Positions 41,997 to 47,571 of a DNA stretch of 47,571 nt are shown one piece after another (positions within the stretch are counted from its first letter, which is position 1; every line of letters begins with the position of its first letter). The notes beneath the pieces were generated by a model. That model did not search any database, was not told where the DNA came from, and saw only the letters and a program-made list of their open reading frames with translations. The position numbers and the translations under genes are program-made. Origin of the DNA: an uncultured Porphyromonas sp. (GTDB lineage: Bacteria; Bacteroidota; Bacteroidia; Bacteroidales; Porphyromonadaceae). The stretch lies in contig NZ_CAJPPN010000015.1 in the NCBI RefSeq assembly GCF_905372525.1, positions 1 to 47,571 of the forward strand, written 5' to 3'.

Positions 41997-42812
41997 TTAG
42001 AAACGGAAGCCGATAGAGAGACTCATCCGTGGGGAGATGAACATGCTGCGCACCTTCGTAATGCTGAAGGTCTGGGTACCTCTATCGATGGTGGCTTTGA
42101 TCCCATCAGAGTGAGCCTTTGTCCGATCAATGAGGAGGTCTCTCAGGACATTCTCATCGATGTCGGACTGATGCGGGAGCTTGTCTCTGAACTGATACGT
42201 CCCCTCTACCGAGCCTATACCACGGTCGTTACTTACCCCGATGATATGCCAGTCGAGGACGATATTCTTCTTCGCCCCTAGTAGCCACTGTGCCCCGATA
42301 CCTATCCCGACAGAGTGTGCACTGAGGCGCTCCCGATACGTCAGATCTCCCTCCAGGGGTGCATTGCCCTGTCTGGGGACGGACATATACTCGCGGAGGT
42401 GATTTTGCTTCATGCTCAGGAAGCGGTAGTAGAGGGTGAAGTAGAAGCCATGTCCTAGTCCTCCATTGGTATACCAACGGAGCTCCGGAGTGAGGGCGAA
42501 GTAGCTACGATCAGCCAGAGTACCCCAGAGAAGTCCCCCAGATCGATAGTTATCATCATCCCCGCTATAGGCTCTGTTGGGAGAGGCGAAGCGAGCACTC
42601 ACCTCTAGCCCCACACTAAGTCCCGGCGTGAGGACTCGCTCGCCAGAGAGGGTATAATCCCCGAAGATGATCCCCAGGGGATGTGCCTTGATCATCGTCT
42701 TCCCATCTAGTAGGGTGGTCTTAGGCTCAGCGTCTATTGTCACTGTCTGTGCTCCTAGGTGAGGGCTTAGGCCGACGAGAAGAAGGGCGGTAAGAGTACT
42801 ACGTAGTGTCAT
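41997..42812 (-). CDS. Predicted outer-membrane protein, unknown function
   Basis: The 271-aa protein has a signal peptide (LTALLLVGLSPHLGAQ, cleavage near residue 22). Barrel-like strands follow: GIIFGDYTLSGERVLTPGLSVGLEVSARF near 49-77, ALTPELRWYTNGGLGHGFYFTLYYRFLSM near 107-135, and a C-terminal MSLSIGFRF ending in Phe as in outer-membrane barrels. The segment pairing an ancestral GDYTLSGERVL with later chain-end strands resembles DUF3575-like Bacteroidota barrels, but I cannot assign a family firmly. No promoter matching TAnnTTTG exactly was seen; TATCTTTA occurs upstream on the minus strand. Confidence 0.65.
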   Translation of the reverse strand: MTLRSTLTALLLVGLSPHLGAQTVTIDAEPKTTLLDGKTMIKAHPLGIIFGDYTLSGERVLTPGLSVGLEVSARFASPNRAYSGDDDNYRSGGLLWGTLADRSYFALTPELRWYTNGGLGHGFYFTLYYRFLSMKQNHLREYMSVPRQGNAPLEGDLTYRERLSAHSVGIGIGAQWLLGAKKNIVLDWHIIGVSNDRGIGSVEGTYQFRDKLPHQSDIDENVLRDLLIDRTKAHSDGIKATIDRGTQTFSITKVRSMFISPRMSLSIGFRF

Positions 42813-42915
42813 ACGGTCGTCATGAATGTTATTATCTAGTGCTTATCCAGAGTAGGCGATCTACTCTAGCTCGGTAAAGATAGAGAAAAATACATACAGC
42901 CCCCTCTCCGAAAAT

Positions 42916-42957
42916 ATCGCTCCCCTCCCCCAGAGCACGCTGGGAGAGGGGAGCGAT
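42916..42957 (-). terminator. Terminator of the rnf operon
   Basis: The 18-nt arms (42916-42933 and 42940-42957) pair with one mismatch around the loop AGCACG. On the minus strand the stem is followed by ATTTTCGG, a short T-run. It lies 19 bp after the rnfA stop. Confidence 0.85.
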
Positions 42958-42976
42958 GTTTGGGGGAAGCGAAGGG

Positions 42977-43558
42977 CTAGATGCGTACCATCCCGCTGAA
43001 GCCCATGAAGGCCATAGCTAGGATGCCGGCAGAGATGAGGGCAATGGGTATTCCCTTCATCGAGGGAGCGAGCTGGGTACGTGCTAGCTGCTCTCTGATA
43101 CCAGCGAAGACAGCTAATGCCAGAGTGAAGCCTAGGGCTATCGATACGGCGTAGACCACACTTTCCAGTAGATTGAACTCCTTCTGAATGACTAAGATTG
43201 CCACCCCAAGCACACAGCAGTTCGTCGTGATCAGCGGTAGGAAGACCCCGAGGGCTTGGTAGAGGGCTGGTGAGACCTTCTTCAGGATAATCTCCACCAT
43301 CTGTACCAGTGCTGCGATCACCAGGATAAAGGAGATCGTCTGCATGTAGACCATATCAAGGGGCTCGAGGACAAACCGCTGTAGGAGGAAGGTGCACATC
43401 GTCGAGAGGGCAAGGACGAAGGTAACCGCTGCTCCCATCCCTAGGGCAGTGTCGATCTTCTTTGATACGCCTAAGAAGGGGCAGATACCGAGGAACTGTG
43501 AGAAGACGACGTTATTGACAAAGACCGCAGCTACAAAGATCAGCAGGTAATGTATCAT
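42977..43558 (-). CDS. rnfA: Electron transport complex subunit RnfA
   Basis: This is an integral membrane subunit of the Rnf ferredoxin:NAD+ oxidoreductase, which couples electron flow to ion transport. The 193-aa protein has six predicted membrane segments. The family-typical start YLLIFVAAVFVNNVVFSQFLGICPFLGVS (4-32) carries the conserved Cys26, and LPLITTNCCVLGVAIL near 112-127 carries the second conserved Cys. Both belong to the membrane iron-sulfur site shared with RnfE. It is last in the operon, 27 bp after rnfE. Confidence 0.94.
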   Translation of the reverse strand: MIHYLLIFVAAVFVNNVVFSQFLGICPFLGVSKKIDTALGMGAAVTFVLALSTMCTFLLQRFVLEPLDMVYMQTISFILVIAALVQMVEIILKKVSPALYQALGVFLPLITTNCCVLGVAILVIQKEFNLLESVVYAVSIALGFTLALAVFAGIREQLARTQLAPSMKGIPIALISAGILAMAFMGFSGMVRI

Positions 43559-43585
43559 GAGGATCTGTACTTAGAGGTGGAGGGG

Positions 43586-44173
43586 TTACTTCTTCTTCCC
43601 GATCTTGTTAGACAGGGCGATGAGATAGCCGAGGACGATGAAAGCTCCTGGGGCAAGGACAAAGAGCAGTGCCCCGTATTCCTTGGGATAGACAGCGTGC
43701 CCAAAGATCGTACCTGCCCCTAGCAGCTCACGCACGAAGCCTAGTAGAGTCAGCGAGCAGGTGAAGCCTAAGCCTATCCCCAGCCCATCAAGCGTCGAGT
43801 GTAGGACTGATTGCTTAGCCGCCACTGCCTCTGCACGCCCCAGTACGATACAGTTCACTACGATAAGGGGGATGAACAGCCCTAGAGACGCATATAGGGA
43901 GGGTACATAGGCCTGCATCAGGAGCTGGACAATCGTCACGAAGCCTGCTATCACTACGATGAAGCTCGGGATACGTACCGCATCGGGGACGAGGCTCTTG
44001 ATCATGGAGATGACGGTATTGGAGCAGATGAGGACGAACATTGTAGCTAGTCCCATGGCCATACCATTGGCAGCTGAGCTAGTCGTAGCTAGTGTCGGGC
44101 ACATCCCGAGCAGGAGGACGAAGGTAGGGTTCTCCGTCGTAATGCCGTTGCGTATGATCGCTAGTGGATTCAT
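43586..44173 (-). CDS. rnfE: Electron transport complex subunit RnfE
   Basis: The 195-aa membrane subunit is paralogous to RnfA, with six membrane segments. The conserved LLGMCPTLATTSSAANGMAMG near 21-41 and IPLIVVNCIVLGRAEA near 103-118 hold the two Cys residues matching those in RnfA. Its C-terminus ends in KKK. A 298-bp non-coding gap separates it from rnfG, although the two are usually adjacent. The ATG at 44173 gives the normal family start. Confidence 0.94.
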   Translation of the reverse strand: MNPLAIIRNGITTENPTFVLLLGMCPTLATTSSAANGMAMGLATMFVLICSNTVISMIKSLVPDAVRIPSFIVVIAGFVTIVQLLMQAYVPSLYASLGLFIPLIVVNCIVLGRAEAVAAKQSVLHSTLDGLGIGLGFTCSLTLLGFVRELLGAGTIFGHAVYPKEYGALLFVLAPGAFIVLGYLIALSNKIGKKK

Positions 44174-44471
44174 TGGATAAGGGGTATAAGTGGAGGAGGT
44201 CGCCTCTTCCCAGCCTTAGGAACTTTGGTGATCCCCTTCTTGAGGTATCGGGGGACGCTCTTGTGAGGTAGTGGGGCTACCTCTCTAGGGGGAGTGAGGG
44301 GGACTCTGTCGGGGTATCGAGGGTAGCTGTTTTAGCTTGTCAGAGAGGGCGGTGAGGAGTATCGGAGGAAGTCTCAGTGTGGGGGCTACGGGGAGTCCCT
44401 TCGTGAGGGCTTCTGATGCGATGCTGAGGGCGTGATGCTGAGGGCGTGATGCTGAGGTTACCTCAGGACTA
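44174..44471. other. 298-bp non-coding gap inside the rnf operon, with 14-bp tandem repeats
   Basis: Units of GATGCTGAGGGCGT occur at 44420-44433 and 44434-44447, with a partial third at 44448-44457. A small hairpin GAGGTAG/CTACCTC lies at 44265-44283. On the minus strand the gap contains no ATG at all before the rnfE start, so no hidden gene begins there. Elsewhere in this operon spacings are 3-27 bp. Confidence 0.7.
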
Positions 44472-45164
44472 TCAGTGGGTGGGGGAGAGGGGAAGGCTAT
44501 CCGTACTTGGGGTAGCAGAGTTGGCTATACCTCCTTGCCCGCTTTCTGAGGACGTACCTAGTCCCTGTGCTTGTAGCGAGGTGAAGACGCTCCATGCACG
44601 ATTGACTGCGTCTAAGAAGGCTCGGCTACTAATCGTAGCCGCCGTGATGGCATCGACCTTACCTCCATCCTTGGAGACGGAGAGGGGAGAAACGGCCTTC
44701 ATGTCAAGTCCTCGCATGTCTCGGATACCACCCGTCTGGCTCTTCTGGTGGAACCACTCGGGGATCAGCGACCCAAGCCCTGGGCTCTCTGCGTGCTGGA
44801 GGACAGAGAAGTCTACGAGCTTGCCCGAGGCATCGAAGCCCACCATCACGGAGATCAGTCCACTGAAGCCCTTGAGGGTGTAGCTCTCTATAGCGAAGCC
44901 GACGAGCTGACCTCCCTTCTTGGCTGGATATACCGTGAGGGAGTCGGACTCGCCCTCGGGGAGGAAGCGCAGGCGCTCGGCGAAGGGGTTATTATCAAAC
45001 TTCGGTGTCACGGCACTGATTGCCTCGACTTTGGCCTTGACTTGAGCCTCCTCAATGGGGGCTTTTGTCACCTTATTGACCAAGGCGAGGATACCGGAGA
45101 CGATGATGCAGATCCCCGTTAGGGAGAGGAGCATGTTGCGGAGTGTCGAGCTGAGTTTTGCCAT
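44472..45164 (-). CDS. rnfG: Electron transport complex subunit RnfG (flavoprotein)
   Basis: The 230-aa periplasm-facing subunit has one N-terminal membrane anchor (MLLSLTGICIIVSGILALV, 11-29). It carries HAESPGLGSLI near 124-134 and the covalent-flavin motif region DAITAATISSRAF (171-183). The FMN-linking threonine is Thr177, with TAAT in place of the usual S/TGAT. The C-terminal 30 residues are a Ser/Gly/Pro-rich low-complexity tail not typical of the family. It starts 3 bp after rnfD. Confidence 0.92.
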   Translation of the reverse strand: MAKLSSTLRNMLLSLTGICIIVSGILALVNKVTKAPIEEAQVKAKVEAISAVTPKFDNNPFAERLRFLPEGESDSLTVYPAKKGGQLVGFAIESYTLKGFSGLISVMVGFDASGKLVDFSVLQHAESPGLGSLIPEWFHQKSQTGGIRDMRGLDMKAVSPLSVSKDGGKVDAITAATISSRAFLDAVNRAWSVFTSLQAQGLGTSSESGQGGIANSATPSTDSLPLSPTH

Positions 45165-45167
45165 AGC

Positions 45168-46145
45168 CTATCGTCCGCCGAAGTGTCGAGGGCGGATATA
45201 TATATTGATCAGAGGGGTGAAGCCATTCATGATGAGGATGGCGAAGGACATCCCCTCAGGGTAGCTCCCGAAGAGGCGGATGAGGATCGTCAGCAGGCCG
45301 ATAAGCGCTCCATAGAGGAGCTGACCACGCGCGCTCATTGGACTCGTCACATAGTCGGTGGCCATGAAGATAGCACCGAGCATCATTCCCCCGGTGAGGA
45401 GGTGAAAGAAAGGCGAGGGATAGAGCGCAGGGTTGATGAGGTGCATTAGGCCAGAGAAGGCGAAGGCCGTCCCCAGCACTGAAATAGGAATATGCCAAGT
45501 GATTACCCGCTTATAGAGGAGGAATGCTAGGCCTAGCAGCAGGGCGATTGCACTGATCTCACCGAGACTCCCCCCATGTAGCCCTAGGAGCATATCTAGG
45601 GTAGAGGGGACTTGATCCCAAGACATACCTGGCGCTCCAGACTGGATAGCCTTCGCCACCCCCAGCGGTGTAGCCCCAGTGGTGGCATCGGTATAGTGAA
45701 GTATCTGTCCAGCCTTGGGCCAAAGGGTCATCTGTGCTGGATAGGCGATCAGGAGGAAGACACGACCTACGAGGGCAGGATTGAAGATATTCCCCCCGAG
45801 TCCCCCGAAGCTCATCTTCCCCACACCTATGGCAATGATGGCGCCGATGGTGACGATCCACCAGGGGAGGCTAGAGGGGAGGTTCATCCCGAGTAGTACG
45901 CCCGTCAGGATGGCGGAGCCGTCACGGATGGTAGGCTCTGTGCCGTAGAGGTACTTGGTGATGAGCCATTCGACGATGACGCAGGAGAGGACGCTGACTG
46001 CGAGGACGATGAGAGCTCCGAGCCCAAAGGTAGCCAGCGATACGAGACAGGCTGGTACGAGGGCGAGGAGGACAGCGTACATGTTGCGCTCCACGCTATC
46101 TCCGCTGTGTATGTGCGGGGAGGGAGAGATGATTAGTTTATCCAT
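45168..46145 (-). CDS. rnfD: Electron transport complex subunit RnfD (flavoprotein)
   Basis: The 325-aa membrane subunit has about nine hydrophobic segments. The start with SPSPHIHSGDSVERNMY is family-typical. The FMN-binding motif is TGATP (156-160) with the linking Thr159. FGGLGGNIFNPALVGRVFLL near 113-132 is another signature. It lies 7 bp after rnfC and 3 bp before rnfG. Confidence 0.94.
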   Translation of the reverse strand: MDKLIISPSPHIHSGDSVERNMYAVLLALVPACLVSLATFGLGALIVLAVSVLSCVIVEWLITKYLYGTEPTIRDGSAILTGVLLGMNLPSSLPWWIVTIGAIIAIGVGKMSFGGLGGNIFNPALVGRVFLLIAYPAQMTLWPKAGQILHYTDATTGATPLGVAKAIQSGAPGMSWDQVPSTLDMLLGLHGGSLGEISAIALLLGLAFLLYKRVITWHIPISVLGTAFAFSGLMHLINPALYPSPFFHLLTGGMMLGAIFMATDYVTSPMSARGQLLYGALIGLLTILIRLFGSYPEGMSFAILIMNGFTPLINIYIRPRHFGGR

Positions 46146-46152
46146 GTACTAC

Positions 46153-47487
46153 TTAGCTTTTGCGTGAACGTATGATGGCGGTGACCTTCTGCTTGCCTAT
46201 GCGGATGAAGTCTAGGAGCGGGCGGTTCGATGGGCAGGTATAGCTGCAGGAGCCACACTCGATACAGTCTACGATGTAGTTCTTCTCCGTAGTCTCCCAG
46301 TCGGCATACTGCACGTCTCTCATGAGGAAGGCAGGGTTAAGCCCCATAGGACATACCGAGACACACTTGGCACAGCGGATACAGTTCCTCATGGGGCGAC
46401 GCACGGCGTCCTCACGGGGGAGGATAAGTATGCCTGAGGTACCCTTGGTGACGGGGATCTCGGTGCCGAGTAGAGCCTTGCCCATCATAGGTCCCCCGCC
46501 GATAATCTTACCGGTATCCTCGGGGAGTCCACCAGAGGCCTCTATAAGGTGTCCGATGGGGATACCAATACGAGCGTGGTAGTTGGAGGGCTTCTCTAGG
46601 TGCTTCCCCGTGACGGTGACGATGCGCTCTATGAGGGGTTTGTTCTTCTGGACTGCCTCGTAGACGGCGAAGACTGTCCCTACATTCTGTACGACGGCAC
46701 CAGCAGAGATAGGGAGGGCTCCGCTCTTAATCTGCTTGCGAAGGACAGCGTCGATGAGCTGCTTCTCCCCCCCTTGGGGATACTGAACCTTTAGGGGCAT
46801 GACGGTGATGTCCGGGTAGGGCTCGGCGAGCTGAGTGAGGTGGAGGATGGCATCCTTCTTATTGTTCTCTATGCCGATGACTGCCCGAGAGACACCGAGT
46901 GCCTTCATCAGGATCTTGACCCCAACGAGTATCTCTGCCCCCTTGGTGAGCATGAGCTGGTGGTCAGAGGTGAGGTAGGGCTCACACTCCACGGCATTGA
47001 TGATCAGTACCTCAGCCTTTTGCCCTGGGGGTGGGGAGAGCTTGACGTGGGTAGGGAAGGTCGCTCCCCCCAGCCCTACAATCCCCGAGGCGGCGATCCT
47101 GTCGATGATCTCCTTGGGCTCTAGCGAGCACTCTGTGACCAGGTCTTCGGAGCGATCTATTCCCTCTTCCCACTCTTCTTCTGGGGCGACGGCGATGACG
47201 ATAGCGGGGCGCTTGTATCCGCCCGAGTCGTAGAAGCCATCGATCTTGGTCACCTTGCCCGTGACGGAGGAATGGATATTAGCTGAGACGAAGCCACCCG
47301 TCTTGGCGATCACGGTACCTACCTTGACTTGGTCGCCCTTTTGGACTGTAGGTACGGCAGGTGCACCGATGTGCTGTCCTATGGGTATGATGACTTCCTT
47401 GGGTAGGGATATAGGCTGGATAGGGCTTCCTGCTGAGAGCTTGTTCTCGGGGGGATGAATGCCACCGAGGCGAAACGTGCGTAGCAT
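46153..47487 (-). CDS. rnfC: Electron transport complex subunit RnfC
   Basis: The 444-aa peripheral subunit binds NADH and FMN and two [4Fe-4S] clusters. It starts MLRTFRLGGIHPPENK, which matches the family. VGLGGATFPTHVKL near 136-149 is part of the NADH/FMN fold. Two cluster motifs lie near the C-terminus: CIRCAKCVSVCPMG near 371-384 and CIECGSCSYTCPSN near 409-422. There is no long Ala/Lys-rich C-terminal extension as in gamma-proteobacterial RnfC. It is followed by rnfD after 7 bp. The rnfB gene should lie upstream. Confidence 0.95.
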   Translation of the reverse strand: MLRTFRLGGIHPPENKLSAGSPIQPISLPKEVIIPIGQHIGAPAVPTVQKGDQVKVGTVIAKTGGFVSANIHSSVTGKVTKIDGFYDSGGYKRPAIVIAVAPEEEWEEGIDRSEDLVTECSLEPKEIIDRIAASGIVGLGGATFPTHVKLSPPPGQKAEVLIINAVECEPYLTSDHQLMLTKGAEILVGVKILMKALGVSRAVIGIENNKKDAILHLTQLAEPYPDITVMPLKVQYPQGGEKQLIDAVLRKQIKSGALPISAGAVVQNVGTVFAVYEAVQKNKPLIERIVTVTGKHLEKPSNYHARIGIPIGHLIEASGGLPEDTGKIIGGGPMMGKALLGTEIPVTKGTSGILILPREDAVRRPMRNCIRCAKCVSVCPMGLNPAFLMRDVQYADWETTEKNYIVDCIECGSCSYTCPSNRPLLDFIRIGKQKVTAIIRSRKS

Positions 47488-47529
47488 ATATCTATGTAGT
47501 ATGAGCGTGTCTGATGGGGTAGTGCCTAT

Positions 47530-47571
47530 CTAGGAGGCGCTGGGGGTGGAGGAGGTCGTAGGGGCTACGGG
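47530..47571 (-). CDS. rnfB: Possible C-terminal end of RnfB (partial)
   Basis: On the minus strand an open frame enters from the window edge and ends with TAG at 47530-47532 after 13 codons (PVAPTTSSTPSAS). A Pro/Thr/Ser/Ala-rich tail is plausible for the end of RnfB, and rnfB normally precedes rnfC. The call rests only on position and composition. Confidence 0.4.
   Translation of the reverse strand, partial: PVAPTTSSTPSAS

Noticed and set aside
44174..44471. A hidden gene or frameshifted extension of rnfG or rnfE in the gap
   Set aside because: There is no minus-strand ATG before rnfE, frames contain stops, and both flanking proteins have complete conserved cores.
1..47571. tRNA, rRNA or riboswitch genes
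   Set aside because: No cloverleaf with CCA-type end, rRNA signature or recognisable riboswitch core was noticed in the spacers by reading; a covariance-model search was not possible here.

Overview
The window looks like a chromosomal segment of a Bacteroidota species, most likely Porphyromonas or a close Porphyromonadaceae relative. Three things point there. Many genes are preceded by the Bacteroidota -7 promoter element TAnnTTTG. There is a SusC/SusD outer-membrane pair and many lipoproteins and beta-barrels. The cluster pgi, DUF4290, murA, rimM has a Bacteroidales character. The sequence is GC-rich and the locus can use sialic acid, which fits a saccharolytic oral-type Porphyromonas better than P. 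gingivalis; the species assignment is inference. No rRNA or tRNA gene, CRISPR array, prophage or insertion sequence was recognised.

Layout: (1) 1-2.3 kb holds a surface lipoprotein with a FISUMP-like C-terminus, followed by a 42-residue peptide gene. (2) 2.3-3.7 kb is a long repeat-rich spacer. (3) 3.7-8.1 kb holds a YfhO-type membrane protein and an OmpA-like/TPR lipoprotein, followed by a duplicated terminator segment. (4) 8.7-10.0 kb on the minus strand holds plsC and rdgB. (5) 10.1-12.05 kb on the plus strand holds a MmcQ/YjbR protein, birA and a SpoU/TrmH RNA methyltransferase. (6) 12.9-17.0 kb holds an outer-membrane protein, xerD (convergent, overlapping), aroQ and pyk. (7) 17.3-19.6 kb holds divergent L-threonine dehydrogenase-like and GH109-like oxidoreductase genes. 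(8) 19.7-25.3 kb is a minus-strand run of pgi, DUF4290, murA, rimM, an AraC regulator and a CPBP protease. (9) 26.1-28.4 kb holds a CoA-transferase and a WGR-domain protein. (10) 28.6-35.9 kb is a minus-strand sialic-acid operon: nanA, N-acylglucosamine 2-epimerase, SusC-like, SusD-like. (11) 36.7-41.9 kb holds a TonB-dependent receptor, a small beta-barrel and dnaK. (12) 42.0-47.6 kb on the minus strand holds a beta-barrel and the Rnf complex genes rnfC, D, G, E, A, with what is probably the last codons of rnfB at the edge.

The most unusual feature is a dispersed repeat. Four spacers (about 3.24, 12.42, 25.69 and 36.37 kb) each hold exactly three 18-bp palindromes (consensus GTGTACACGCGTGTACAC) separated by exactly 4 bases, giving a strict 22-bp period. 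All four lie about 230-415 bp upstream of a plus-strand promoter. Other notable signals are a back-to-back divergent promoter palindrome between xerD and aroQ, a 9-N9-9 inverted repeat before dnaK, a MurA with Asp in place of the fosfomycin-target Cys, a duplicated gene end plus terminator, and a 298-bp gap with tandem repeats inside the rnf operon.
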